Assembly (NCBI GenBank): GCA_017305925.1
Contig: JAFKJW010000192.1
Coordinates: 1-64,000 of the forward strand
Reading direction: 5' to 3'
Length of the DNA stretch: 64,000 nucleotides
Source: Hyphomicrobiales bacterium
Lineage (GTDB): Bacteria; Pseudomonadota; Alphaproteobacteria; Rhizobiales; Rhizobiaceae
Of this stretch, positions 28,741 through 37,154 are shown one piece after another. The translations under genes were made by a program, and so were the position numbers. Position 1 is the stretch's first letter, and each line of letters begins with the position of its first letter. The notes beneath the pieces were generated by a model. That model was given only the letters and a program-made list of their open reading frames with translations. It was not told where the DNA came from and ran no database searches.

Positions 28741-28900
28741 ACACTTCCGGTTGCCAGCCGACGCCCTCCATGAGACCTTTCGATCACTCCAGTGAGCTTG
28801 CCGGCCTGACCCGCCGCAAGCGTTTCAGTCAAAAGTATTCTTGGGAGAGCAGGGGGCTCGCCGGCCGTTCAGGGACCAACCCTGAACGGCTTTTTCTTTT
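28741..28900 (+). ncRNA. candidate small RNA ending in a strong terminator
   Basis: The 357-bp gap 28593-28949 has no convincing gene, yet a perfect intrinsic terminator ends at 28900 on the plus strand while the only upstream gene runs the other way. A plus-strand transcript therefore must start inside the gap. A GTTAAGGTTAAC motif at 28727-28738 may mark its promoter. An in-frame extension of the rhomboid gene (from ATG 28770) runs through the terminator and is unlikely. Confidence 0.35.
28865..28900 (+). terminator. orphan intrinsic terminator
   Basis: CCGTTCAGGG (28865-28874), loop ACCAA, CCCTGAACGG (28880-28889), then CTTTTTCTTTT. Perfect 10-bp stem with U-run, about 50 bases before the rhomboid start, with no plus-strand gene upstream. 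Confidence 0.85.
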
Positions 28901-28949
28901 CTTGCCCTGGCCTGTTCTCTTTGTTTTCCCAATGGTTTATGCGGCAGAG

Positions 28950-29714
28950 ATGAGCGAGGAAGAGAAACGTTCGGAAAATGCCGATCCGCATGGGGAGGCG
29001 GAAGAGGCGGCGGCGCGCGGCCTCTATGCCGGACCCGCCCGCGAGCCCCTTCTCAACCTTCCGCCCGTCGTCGCCGCGCTCGCGGGAACCTGCGTGCTGG
29101 TGCACCTCGTGCGCCTCTATGTGTTAACGCCGGAACAGGATTTCGAGCTTCTGGTCCGCGCCGCCTTCGTGCCGGTCCGCTACAGCGGCGGCTACGACCT
29201 CGACGTCTGGTCCTTCACCAGTCCGGTCACCTACGCCTTCCTGCACGGCGGCTGGATGCATCTGGTGCTCAACCTGATCTGGTTCGCCGCCTTCGGGTCG
29301 CCGCTGGCGAATCGGCTGGGCGCCCCCCGCATGCTGGCCTTCTGGATCGTCACCGCGCTCGGCGCGGCGCTGGCGCATTTCGCCGTGCATCCTTTCGGGG
29401 CGGTTCCCGTCATCGGCGCGTCGGGCGCCATCTCGGGCATGATGGGCGCGGCGGCCCGCTACGGATTTCGTATCGACCGCTCCCGGGGGCGGGGGATTTT
29501 CGCCGGCGCGCTCCTGCCGGTGTCGACGGCGCTGCGCTCGCGCGGCGTGATCAGCTTCCTGGTCGTCTGGTTCCTCATCAACCTGGCGACGGGGCTGGTC
29601 GGCTTCATGCCGAATCAGGAGGCTTCCATCGCCTGGGAGGCGCATATCGGCGGCTTTCTCGTCGGTTTCCTCGGGATCGGCCTCTTCGACCGGCCGCCCG
29701 CCGCCGCGGGCTGA
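28950..29714 (+). CDS. rhomboid family intramembrane serine protease
   Basis: 254 residues with about six transmembrane helices after a hydrophilic N-terminus. The catalytic Ser is in VIGASGAISGMMG and the catalytic His in WEAHIGGFLVGF; the GxSG and HxxGF spacing is canonical. HGGWMHLVLNLIW is the conserved helix-2 motif (HxxxHxxxN). Start 28950 (MSEEEKRSENAD) avoids reading through the upstream terminator; ATG 28932 is an alternative. Substrates unknown. Confidence 0.9.
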   Translation: MSEEEKRSENADPHGEAEEAAARGLYAGPAREPLLNLPPVVAALAGTCVLVHLVRLYVLTPEQDFELLVRAAFVPVRYSGGYDLDVWSFTSPVTYAFLHGGWMHLVLNLIWFAAFGSPLANRLGAPRMLAFWIVTALGAALAHFAVHPFGAVPVIGASGAISGMMGAAARYGFRIDRSRGRGIFAGALLPVSTALRSRGVISFLVVWFLINLATGLVGFMPNQEASIAWEAHIGGFLVGFLGIGLFDRPPAAAG

Positions 29715-29825
29715 GGCGCGCTCCTCCCGCTGCGGGCGGGCCAAGATACTTGAAAAGCGATTGTATGAAGTGCACCATGCGCCTGCCGCTGGCCATGGGC
29801 GACCAACGCATGAGAGGAGGCTGAT

Positions 29826-30257
29826 GTGACCGTCAAGGCAATCCTTGAAGCGAAGGGACACGATGTCACGACGATCGGTCCGAACGACAAACTCTCCGAA
29901 GCCGTGAGGCTCTTGGCGGAGCGCCGCATCGGGGCGCTCGTCGTCACCAACGGCGACCGCAAGATCGTCGGCATCCTGTCCGAGCGCGACATCGTGCGCG
30001 CGCTGGCGAACGGGGGGCATGACTCGCTCGATCAGGCGGTGCGTTCCGCCATGACCCCGAAGGTGAACATCTGCAACGAGAACCACACTGTCCATGATGT
30101 CATGGAGATCATGACGCGCGGCCGTTTCCGCCATCTGCCGGTGGAGAAGGACGGCATGCTCGACGGCATCGTCTCCATCGGCGACGTGGTCAAGCGCCGC
30201 ATCGAGGATGCCGAGCGTGAGGCGGAGCAGATAAAGCAATATATCGCAACGGCTTGA
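29826..30257 (+). CDS. CBS domain-containing protein
   Basis: 143 residues forming a tandem CBS pair: first GHDVTTIGPNDKLSEAVRLL, then NHTVHDVMEIMTRGRFRHLP. Such stand-alone pairs bind adenine nucleotides and regulate partner enzymes. GTG 29826 is the start, supported by GAGAGGAGG 6-14 bases upstream. There is no fused effector domain and no obvious neighbour partner. Confidence 0.9.
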   Translation: MTVKAILEAKGHDVTTIGPNDKLSEAVRLLAERRIGALVVTNGDRKIVGILSERDIVRALANGGHDSLDQAVRSAMTPKVNICNENHTVHDVMEIMTRGRFRHLPVEKDGMLDGIVSIGDVVKRRIEDAEREAEQIKQYIATA

Positions 30258-30267
30258 GAGAAAGCCC

Positions 30268-31518
30268 TCAACTGCTTTCAGGCTTGAGGCGCCAGGCCGG
30301 CCGGCTCAGGAGCCGAAGAAGGGATTGGACGCCGTCCGGAAGGCGCCGGACGCCCGAAGCTCGCCATTGATCGCGTCCAGGGCTTTCTGAAGCCGGTCGC
30401 GCAGCACCTTCGTCGATGAAGGCGTTCGTCGTGTCGCGCAGCGTGCCCTTGCAGTAATCGTTGCGGATTCGCTTGAGGTGTTCGGCGATCTGCTCCTGCG
30501 TGATCTCCGGGCTTTCGAAGGCGAAGGGGCCGAGCCGCAACAGGCGGGAGAAGCCGGCGGAAAGCATCTTCACGGTTCTTGCCGCTTCCCTGTCGGCGTC
30601 CTCGTGACGGCGCAGCCAGCGCCGGACCGCGCGCAGGAGGTCGGCATCGTCGCCCGCATAGGTCGTGCCGACGGTCCGCGCGAGCTGCTCGCCCGCCACG
30701 CCGACCAGAGCGGCATGCCGCTGCTTCAGGGACAGCGAGCCGGCCGCCGCGAGCCCGCGGGCTTCCGCTTCCCGGCGCATCAGCGCGTCGTATATATGGA
30801 AAACCCGGTCGGCGCTGGACACCGCGGAGCCCGGATCGATCCCGAGGCGCCGCTCGACATAGGCCGCCTCGCGGCGCAGCCCGTCTTCCGCGTCGCGCAG
30901 GAACACCAGCTTCCAGACGATCGGCGCGACGAACGCGCGGAAGGCCGGATCGTCCTGCCGTCCCAGTTGAAGGGCCTGCGCCGCCATCTCGACCGCGCCC
31001 GGCATCAGCGGCGCGACATGGTCGTTGTGCCAGCCGACCGCGCCTTCCGGGTGCAGCAGGACGCAATGGCCCTTCGCCGCCCATGCCACGGAATGGCGCC
31101 TGGCGGGATCGCTGTTGCCCGGAATCTGGGCGATCAGGTTGTTGGCGAGCCAGAAGCGCTGCATGAGCGCGCCCGTTCCGTTGACGACACCATGGGTTGC
31201 CCATGAAGCGGCCATCGGCGCGACGCGCCAGAGGATCTCCTTGTCGATCATCCAGTCGGTGAAGAATTCGGGATGATTCGGGGTGATGAAGGTGGCCCGG
31301 CCCGGCCCGCAAACGGCCTTCAGCCGCTCAATGTCCGCGGCGGGAAAATCCAGTTGCCGCACATTCGCGATCGCCCGGACGCCGGGAACTCGGGACAGCG
31401 GCCACAGGTCGCGCAGCCCCGGCACGCCGTGCAGCATGGAAGCCCGGTTGAGCACGCATGTCGCGCGGATCATCCATCGCTTCGGACGCGGCGGAACGAA
31501 GGTGTCGAGCCTGCTCAC
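30268..31518 (-). CDS. acyltransferase-like protein (PlsC superfamily), C-terminus frameshifted
   Basis: About 416 residues as read. It has a PlsC-like core with TPNHPEFFTDW near residue 80 and LLHPEGAVGWH near 155, resembling glycerolipid acyltransferases, but His to Asp spacing is HX5D rather than HX4D. Reading breaks near 30409: after NAFIDE the frame runs into Pro/Arg/Ser-rich sequence, whereas removing one T of TT 30409-30410 gives EVLRDRLQKALDAINGELRA and then a clean end SNPFFGS with stop at 30306. A 1-nt insertion is therefore likely. The neighbour EipB points to envelope function. Confidence 0.78.
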   Translation of the reverse strand: MSRLDTFVPPRPKRWMIRATCVLNRASMLHGVPGLRDLWPLSRVPGVRAIANVRQLDFPAADIERLKAVCGPGRATFITPNHPEFFTDWMIDKEILWRVAPMAASWATHGVVNGTGALMQRFWLANNLIAQIPGNSDPARRHSVAWAAKGHCVLLHPEGAVGWHNDHVAPLMPGAVEMAAQALQLGRQDDPAFRAFVAPIVWKLVFLRDAEDGLRREAAYVERRLGIDPGSAVSSADRVFHIYDALMRREAEARGLAAAGSLSLKQRHAALVGVAGEQLARTVGTTYAGDDADLLRAVRRWLRRHEDADREAARTVKMLSAGFSRLLRLGPFAFESPEITQEQIAEHLKRIRNDYCKGTLRDTTNAFIDEGAARPASESPGRDQWRASGVRRLPDGVQSLLRLLSRPAWRLKPESS

Positions 31519-31527
31519 CGGCAGCCG

Positions 31528-32352
31528 CTACCGGTTGCAGGCGTTCGCGACGGGTTTCGGATAGAGCGCGAGATTGACCAGCTTGCCCTTCATGGAAAAC
31601 TCGCCGTAATCCATCGTCAGATCGCGGCTCATGCCGTTCTCGTAGAGCTTGAAGCTGATCCGGTATTCCGGCGTCGCCTCGCCATCCTTCTTGGAATCAT
31701 CGAAATAGGCGATTTCCACCGGCCAGAATTTTTCGGAAGCCGCGCCGCCGAGCGCCGGCTTTTCCGGATCCGCGTCTGTCGTGGCTTGCGGCTTGCCGAT
31801 CACCACGGTCGTGGTCATCACCCTGTCGGCATCCTCCGATCCATCGAACAGGCTCGTCTCGTAGAAAGTCTGGCCGGCATTCGCCTTGGCGATCACCTCC
31901 TCGAGATGGCGAGTCGGAAACTGGCTGGGCTGAAGGTCGATCGTCTGCGGGTCGGGCTTTTCCTTGATCACGACGAGCTTGCTGCCCTGCAGCCGCGCCG
32001 TGCCCTTCGTCTCCTTCTCCGGCGCCTGGTCGACAAAGGATTTCGTGAAGAAGCTGAAGCTCTTGCCGTCCGCATCCTCGAAGGTGGTCGTTTGCTGGTC
32101 CGTCAGGCGCGACACGTCGCTCGTCTGGATCCGCGTGACGAACCGGAAGTTGACCGTGTAGCCGTCGCAGGGCGAGCCGTTGAACTCGTAGACCATGCGC
32201 CCCGTCAGCCCGGTGATGCCGGAGCGGTCGCTTGCCTTGTCGAGGCTGAGGTCATACACCGCGCGGTGCGCCGCCAGCGGCATTGCCGCCAGACCCGGCG
32301 TCGCGAAGGCGAGGAGGGGGAGGATGATCGCCGAAAGGCGCGCCAAGCGCAT
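31528..32352 (-). CDS. eipB: cell envelope integrity protein EipB family (DUF1849)
   Basis: Periplasmic protein of 274 residues; Brucella EipB is a spiral beta-barrel needed for envelope integrity. A signal peptide is visible (MRLARLSAIILPLLAFATPGLA), then PLAAHRAVYDLSLDKA, the family N-terminal motif. Two Cys residues (GSPCDGY and NACNR at the C-terminus) match the conserved disulfide. Start 32352 gives the signal peptide; an upstream ATG 32442 does not. It precedes the acyltransferase-like gene by 9 bp on the same strand. Confidence 0.88.
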   Translation of the reverse strand: MRLARLSAIILPLLAFATPGLAAMPLAAHRAVYDLSLDKASDRSGITGLTGRMVYEFNGSPCDGYTVNFRFVTRIQTSDVSRLTDQQTTTFEDADGKSFSFFTKSFVDQAPEKETKGTARLQGSKLVVIKEKPDPQTIDLQPSQFPTRHLEEVIAKANAGQTFYETSLFDGSEDADRVMTTTVVIGKPQATTDADPEKPALGGAASEKFWPVEIAYFDDSKKDGEATPEYRISFKLYENGMSRDLTMDYGEFSMKGKLVNLALYPKPVANACNR

Positions 32353-32480
32353 GAAGTCACTCCGATGTCGCGGCTGAAGCCGCTGGGAAGCCCCTCTTTC
32401 AGCATAAAAAGCCTCGTGGCGGAAGCGAGGCGAAGTCGACATCCTTCCGTCCTGCCGATCAACCGATGAGGATGCCCACC

Positions 32481-32945
32481 ATGGCCGAAACCGTAGAGCA
32501 ACGTTTGCAGGAGATGGGCATCACGCTGCCCGCCGCCGCCGCGCCCGCCGCCAACTATGTTCCCTTCGCCGCGAGCGGAAAACTCCTGCTGACGGCGGGG
32601 CAGCTCCCGCTGCGCGACGGCAAGCTCGTGGCGACGGGGCGCCTCGGCGACGCGCTCGACGTCGCCGCGGGGCAGGAGGCGGCGAAATTCTGCGCCGTCA
32701 ACGTCCTGGCGCAGGCCAAGGCCGCGCTGGGCAGCCTCGAAAGGATCGGCCGGATCGTCAAGATAACGGTCTTCGTGGCGTCCGCGCCCGACTTCACCCA
32801 GCAGCATCTGGTGGCCAACGGCGCCTCGGACCTGCTTGCTTCCGTGCTTGGCGAGCGCGGCAAGCACGCGCGCTCCGCGGTCGGCGTCGCTTCGCTGCCG
32901 CTCGACGCGCCGGTCGAGGTCGAGGCCATCATCGAGACGGAATAG
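32481..32945 (+). CDS. RidA family protein (YjgF/YER057c)
   Basis: 154 residues of the longer RidA group. The conserved C-terminal strand carries the deaminase Arg in HARSAVGVASLPLDAPVEVEA. Canonical RidA hydrolyses reactive enamine/imine intermediates; the longer group may act on other substrates. ATG 32481 follows GAGGATG. The stop is 4 bp before the GDPD gene, so the two are coupled. Confidence 0.9.
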   Translation: MAETVEQRLQEMGITLPAAAAPAANYVPFAASGKLLLTAGQLPLRDGKLVATGRLGDALDVAAGQEAAKFCAVNVLAQAKAALGSLERIGRIVKITVFVASAPDFTQQHLVANGASDLLASVLGERGKHARSAVGVASLPLDAPVEVEAIIETE

Positions 32946-32949
32946 CGCC

Positions 32950-33672
32950 ATGGCGGATCTTTCCTGGCTGACCGCGCGCCCGGTCGCGCATCGCGGCTAC
33001 CACGACATGAACAGGACGGTATGGGAGAACACGCTGCCGGCCTTCGCACGCGCAGCCGACAAGGGTTTCACCATCGAATGCGACGTGCACCTGTCCTCGG
33101 ACGGCGTCCCGGTCGTGTTCCACGACCACGACCTGCACCGGCTCGCCAATGCGGACGGCTATGTGTGGCAGCGCACGGCCGACGAAATGGGCGCGCTCCG
33201 GGTCGGCACGACCGGCGATCATGCGCCGCGCCTTGCCGAAGTTCTCGATCTCGTGGACGGGCGCGTGCCGCTCGTGATCGAGATCAAGGGCACGCCGGGG
33301 CATGACAATGGGCTGGTGGCGGCCGTCGCAAGCGCGCTGCGCGACTACCGGGGCAGGGCGGCGATCATGTCGTTCGACCACTGGCTGATCCGCGACTTCG
33401 CCAAGGATGCGCCGGGCATTCCGGGCGGTCTGACGGCATGGGGCACCCGCGACCAGGAGATCGAGGCGCATTTCTCGATGCTCGCCCACGGCATCTCCTT
33501 CGTCTCCTACAGCCTCGACGAACTGCCCAACCGCTTCGTCACCTTCGTGCGCGAAAGGCTCGGACTGCCGGTGTTGAGCTGGACGGTCTGCAACGGCGAG
33601 GGCTTGAAAAAGACCTTCGCCCATGTCGACCAGATGACCTTCGAGGGATTCGATCCGGACGCGGTGTCGTGA
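32950..33672 (+). CDS. glycerophosphodiester phosphodiesterase
   Basis: 240 residues, TIM barrel of the GDPD family, hydrolysing glycerophosphodiesters to glycerol 3-phosphate. Conserved residues are VAHRGYHD (His-Arg), WENTLPAF (Glu-Asn), ECDVHLSSDGVPVVFHDHDL (Glu, Asp, His) and EIKG. There is no signal peptide, so it is cytoplasmic. Start 32950 lies 4 bp after ridA. It is followed by the FemAB-like gene 45 bp on. Confidence 0.92.
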   Translation: MADLSWLTARPVAHRGYHDMNRTVWENTLPAFARAADKGFTIECDVHLSSDGVPVVFHDHDLHRLANADGYVWQRTADEMGALRVGTTGDHAPRLAEVLDLVDGRVPLVIEIKGTPGHDNGLVAAVASALRDYRGRAAIMSFDHWLIRDFAKDAPGIPGGLTAWGTRDQEIEAHFSMLAHGISFVSYSLDELPNRFVTFVRERLGLPVLSWTVCNGEGLKKTFAHVDQMTFEGFDPDAVS

Positions 33673-33717
33673 TCGCCGCCTTCTTGTTTTCGCATTTGCG
33701 GAGCGTAAGTAGGAGGC

Positions 33718-34938
33718 ATGGACGGCGAGACCGATCGATCCGCTGACAGGGGGCAGTCCCTGACGATCCGCGTCGCCGCGAGCGTCGGCGCGTTCACACG
33801 GGCGGAATGGAACGCCCTCGACGGCACCGACAGGCAAACCTCGCCCTCGACCTACAACCCCTTCATTTCCTACGACTTTCTGGTCGCGCTGGAGGAATCG
33901 GGCTGCGCGGTGCCGCGCACGGGCTGGCAGGGTCATCATCTGCGGCTGGAGACCGCCGGCGGCAGGCTGGCCGGCGCCGTACCCTGCTACCTGAAGACGC
34001 ACAGCCAGGGCGAATATGTCTTCGACCATGGCTGGGCAGACGCGTTCGAGCGGGCCGGCGGCAGTTATTACCCCAAGCTCCAGGTCTCCATACCTTTCAC
34101 GCCGGCGACCGGGCCGCGCCTTCTCGTGTCCGCGGGAACGGATGCGCGGGCCATGCGCGCAGCCCTCGCCAACGGATTGAAGATCGTCACCGAAAAGCTC
34201 GGCGTTTCCTCCATGCATGTGACCTTCGCCACGGAAGCGGACATGCAGGCGCTCGCCGGCTCCGGCTTCCTCGAAAGGACCGACCAGCAGTTCCATTTCC
34301 TCAACCGCGGCTACGCCTCCTATGACGACTTCCTCGGGACGCTGGCGTCGCGCAAGCGCAAGGCGCTGAAGAAGGAGCGGCGCGAGGCGCTTGCCGCCGG
34401 CATCGCGATAGAGCGGCTGACCGGCAGAGACATCACGGAGCGCGCCTGGGACGATTTCTTCGCCTTCTACATGGATACGGGCGGCCGCAAATGGGGCCGT
34501 CCCTACCTGAACCGGAAATTCTTCTCGCTGATCGGCGAGCGGATGGCCGACGACGTCCTTCTGGTCATGGCCAGGCGCGACGGCCGCTACGTCGCGGGCG
34601 CGATCAATTTCATCGGCTCGGACACGCTCTATGGCCGCAACTGGGGCTGTGTCGAGCACCACCCCTTCCTGCATTTCGAGGTCTGTTACCACCAGGCGAT
34701 CGAATTCGCGATCGAGCGCGGGCTGAAAGTGGTCGAGGCCGGCGCGCAAGGGGAGCACAAGCTGGCGCGCGGGTACACGCCCGTCACCACGCGCTCCGCG
34801 CACCACATCGCCCATCCGGGCCTGCGCCGCGCGGTCGACGACTATCTGAAGCGGGAGCGGCGCGAGGTGGCGCACGCCGGTGCCTATTACGAGGACCACT
34901 CGCCCTACAGGAAGGGAGAAGCGGAGCCGGATTTCTGA
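33718..34938 (+). CDS. GNAT/FemAB-like protein (DUF482, peptidogalycan biosynthesis/recognition)
   Basis: 406 residues matching PF04339. The N-terminus has NPFISYDFLVALEESG and the core GWADAFERAGGSYYPKLQ; the C-terminal GNAT-like half has AGAINFIGSDTLYGRNWG and EAGAQGEHKLARGY, conserved throughout the family. Biochemical function is not established, though FemAB-like aminoacyl transfer is suspected. It follows ridA and GDPD in one direction, a common rhizobial arrangement. Confidence 0.87.
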   Translation: MDGETDRSADRGQSLTIRVAASVGAFTRAEWNALDGTDRQTSPSTYNPFISYDFLVALEESGCAVPRTGWQGHHLRLETAGGRLAGAVPCYLKTHSQGEYVFDHGWADAFERAGGSYYPKLQVSIPFTPATGPRLLVSAGTDARAMRAALANGLKIVTEKLGVSSMHVTFATEADMQALAGSGFLERTDQQFHFLNRGYASYDDFLGTLASRKRKALKKERREALAAGIAIERLTGRDITERAWDDFFAFYMDTGGRKWGRPYLNRKFFSLIGERMADDVLLVMARRDGRYVAGAINFIGSDTLYGRNWGCVEHHPFLHFEVCYHQAIEFAIERGLKVVEAGAQGEHKLARGYTPVTTRSAHHIAHPGLRRAVDDYLKRERREVAHAGAYYEDHSPYRKGEAEPDF

Positions 34939-34950
34939 CCGGGCCTTCCT

Positions 34951-35286
34951 TCAGTGCGGCACGGCCCGCGACAGAAGGTTGATGACGAGGACGCCGGCCA
35001 TGATCAGGCCGATGCCGGCAAGCGCGGGCAGGTCGAGGCTCTGTCCGAACCACAGCCAGCCGACTGCGGTGATGAGGATGATGCCGGCGCCGCTCCAGAT
35101 CGCGTAGACGATGCCGATCGGCATGGTCTTGAGAGGTATCGCGAGGAAATAGAACGCCAGCGCGTAGCCGGCGACCGTCAGCAGCGACGGCACCAGCCGC
35201 GTGAAGCCGTTCGTCTCCTTCAGCGCGCTGGTGGCGACGACCTCGAACGCCACGGCGGCGAGCAAGGCGATGATCTCGATGCGCAA
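34951..35286 (-). CDS. small multidrug resistance (SMR) family transporter
   Basis: 111 residues with four transmembrane helices. The essential membrane-embedded Glu is in AVAFEVVATSALK, and AYAIWSGAG-like motif appears as VYAIWSGAGI. Proton antiport of cations or guanidinium is the family activity; subtype is unclear. TTG 35286 is the likely start: AGGGGG sits 6 bases upstream and the length is then normal. It converges on the FemAB-like gene and diverges from HIT. Confidence 0.88.
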   Translation of the reverse strand: MRIEIIALLAAVAFEVVATSALKETNGFTRLVPSLLTVAGYALAFYFLAIPLKTMPIGIVYAIWSGAGIILITAVGWLWFGQSLDLPALAGIGLIMAGVLVINLLSRAVPH

Positions 35287-35359
35287 GATGCCCCCTTTGC
35301 CGTTGACGCGGCCGGTCGAGTTCAAAACAATGCGAACCGACCATCAGGGGACGACACGC

Positions 35360-35791
35360 ATGCCGGTGCCATACGACGACTCGAACGTCTTCGCAAAAAT
35401 CCTGCGCGGCGAGTTGCCCGCATACAAGCTCTACGAGGACGCCGACACATTTGCCCTGATGGACATCATGCCGCGCGGCGAAGGCCATTGCCTCGTCATT
35501 CCCAAGGCGCCGTCGCGCAACATCCTCGACGTGGCGCCCGACAGCCTCGCGGCGGTGATGGCGACGACCCAGAAACTGGCGCGCGCGGTCGTCGAGGCGT
35601 TCTCGGCCGACGGTGTGACGGTCCAGCAATTCAACGAAGCCGCCGGCGGGCAGGTCGTGTTCCACCTGCATGTCCACGTCATCCCGCGCTTCGAAGGCGT
35701 GGCCCTGAAGCCGCATACCGGCCAGATGGAGAAGCCGGAGGTGCTGGCGGCGAACGCCGAGCGCATCAGGGCCGCCCTTGCCGCCTCCTGA
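35360..35791 (+). CDS. HIT family protein (histidine triad nucleotide-binding)
   Basis: 143 residues with the catalytic triad HLHVHVIPR near residue 98 and the N-terminal SNVFAKILRGELPAYKLYED. Members hydrolyse nucleoside phosphoramidates or dinucleotides. ATG 35360 gives the family N-terminus; ATG 35330 would add ten unconserved residues. It is divergent from the SMR gene. Confidence 0.92.
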   Translation: MPVPYDDSNVFAKILRGELPAYKLYEDADTFALMDIMPRGEGHCLVIPKAPSRNILDVAPDSLAAVMATTQKLARAVVEAFSADGVTVQQFNEAAGGQVVFHLHVHVIPRFEGVALKPHTGQMEKPEVLAANAERIRAALAAS

Positions 35792-35839
35792 TCCGCAAGC
35801 CTCCGCCGTTGCAGAACGCCTGCGGCCGGATGGTCGACG

Positions 35840-35989
35840 GTTCCGGCATGGATCCCCGGGTCGCGCTCCCGCTCACGCGGTCGCTCGCCCGAGGATTGAC
35901 GAGGGTGGAGAAACCACACTTCCGTTCGTCATCCCCGGGCGGAGCAGGAGCGGAGCGAGCTGCGCCGACCCGAGGATCCATGCCGGAAC
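35840..35989. repeat. 150-bp RIME-like palindromic intergenic element
   Basis: The ends are 24-bp inverted arms with one mismatch: 35840-35863 (GTTCCGGCATGGATCCCCGG...) and 35966-35989 (CGACCCGAGGATCCATGCCG...). The interior repeats the theme, with GCTCGCCCGAGGAT and ATCCCCGGGCGGAGC, so the whole can fold into one long hairpin. Such elements are dispersed in rhizobial genomes (RIME-like). It lies in the 454-bp gap before rpsB, which otherwise has only the rpsB promoter and leader. Confidence 0.75.
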
Positions 35990-36053
35990 GTCTCCGCCGC
36001 TAGCGGATCACCCTGTCGCTACCGGGCACGACACTCCCAAAGACGGCGGCTGC

Positions 36054-36082
36054 TTGCCTTTCTCCGCGCTCCGGACTATAGG
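36054..36082 (+). promoter_or_regulatory. promoter of rpsB-tsf
   Basis: TTGCCT (36054-36059), 17-base spacer, TATAGG (36077-36082). The predicted leader is about 155 nt and contains CCGG/CCGG-rich complementary segments, as in other S2 leaders. Confidence 0.55.
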
Positions 36083-36245
36083 GCGCACCATTCCACACAC
36101 GGACTTGGGTGTCTGACCGGGAGAAATCCGGCGGAGACCTCCGGTGGCGGTCGAAGCGGACCCTTCCGAAACGCGCAAGCCTTTCGTTCCGGTTGCAGCG
36201 GAAATCGTCGACGTCCGTGGAGGCCAACCGGAAAGGAAACAAGGA

Positions 36246-37022
36246 ATGGCTCTGCCAGATTTCTCCATGCGCCAGCTTTTGGAAGCCGGCGTGCATTTCG
36301 GCCACCAGACCCATCGCTGGAACCCGAAGATGGCGCCCTATATCTACGGCGCCCGCAACAACATCCACGTCATCGACCTGTCGCAGACGGTGCCGCTGCT
36401 GCACCAGGCGCTGAAGCAGGTGTCCGACGTGGTCGCCCGCGGCGGCCGCGTGCTGTTCGTCGGCACCAAGCGCCAGGCCTCCGACATCGTGGCCGACGCC
36501 GCGCAGCGCTCGGCCCAGTATTACGTCAATTCGCGCTGGCTGGGTGGCATGCTCACCAACTGGAAGACGATCTCCAACTCGATCCAGCGCCTGCGCAAGC
36601 TCGACGAGATGCTGGCCGGCGAGGCCTCCGGCCTCACCAAGAAGGAGCGCCTCAACCTCGATCGCGAGCGCGAGAAGCTCAACAAGGCGCTGGGTGGCAT
36701 CAGGGACATGGGCTCGACGCCGGACCTGATGTTCGTGATCGACACCAACAAGGAGGCGATCGCCATCCAGGAGGCCAAGCGCCTCGGCATCCCGGTCGTG
36801 GCCATCATCGATTCCAACTGCGACCCGGACAAGATCGACTTCCCGATCCCCGGCAATGACGACGCCGCGCGCGCCATCCAGCTCTATTGCGACCTCGTCG
36901 CAAAGGCGGCCATCGACGGCATCGCCCGCCAGCAGGGTTCGCTCGGCATCGACGTCGGCGCGTCCAGCGAGGCTCCGGTGGAGCCGGCGCTCGACGCCGG
37001 CGAAGAGGCGCCGCAGGCCTGA
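36246..37022 (+). CDS. rpsB: 30S ribosomal protein S2
   Basis: 258 residues, normal length for the group. Begins [20 protein letters not shown] and contains [22 protein letters not shown] and [11 protein letters not shown], all S2 signatures. AGGAAACAAGGA precedes ATG 36246; an in-frame start at 36144 is not needed. The acidic Ala-rich C-terminus ([17 protein letters not shown]) is typical of Rhizobiales. First gene of the translation-envelope supercluster. Confidence 0.98.
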   Translation: MALPDFSMRQLLEAGVHFGHQTHRWNPKMAPYIYGARNNIHVIDLSQTVPLLHQALKQVSDVVARGGRVLFVGTKRQASDIVADAAQRSAQYYVNSRWLGGMLTNWKTISNSIQRLRKLDEMLAGEASGLTKKERLNLDREREKLNKALGGIRDMGSTPDLMFVIDTNKEAIAIQEAKRLGIPVVAIIDSNCDPDKIDFPIPGNDDAARAIQLYCDLVAKAAIDGIARQQGSLGIDVGASSEAPVEPALDAGEEAPQA

Positions 37023-37034
37023 CGTCGGGGTGCT

Positions 37035-37127
37035 GCGGACGGTTCCGTCCGCGGCCCTTCGCATTTCCAGGATTTCAGGCGCGTCGCGCGCCCGTGATCG
37101 GCGCATCATCGCATCCGGTGATGCGCC
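37035..37127 (+). promoter_or_regulatory. two hairpins between rpsB and tsf
   Basis: GCGGACGG/CCGTCCGC (37035-37042, 37045-37052) and GGCGCATCA/TGATGCGCC (37100-37108, 37119-37127), both perfect, without U-runs. They probably set mRNA stability or partial attenuation between rpsB and tsf rather than full termination. Confidence 0.45.
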
Positions 37128-37154
37128 GGCGCGTTTTACCCGAAGAGGTTCGAG

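Noticed and set aside
28770..28949. N-terminal extension of the rhomboid protein (MRPFDHSSEL...)
   Set aside because: It would read through a perfect intrinsic terminator (28865-28900) and has no homology-like features.
32929..34899. 656-codon frame on the minus strand
   Set aside because: Antisense to the GDPD and FemAB-like genes, which match known families throughout.
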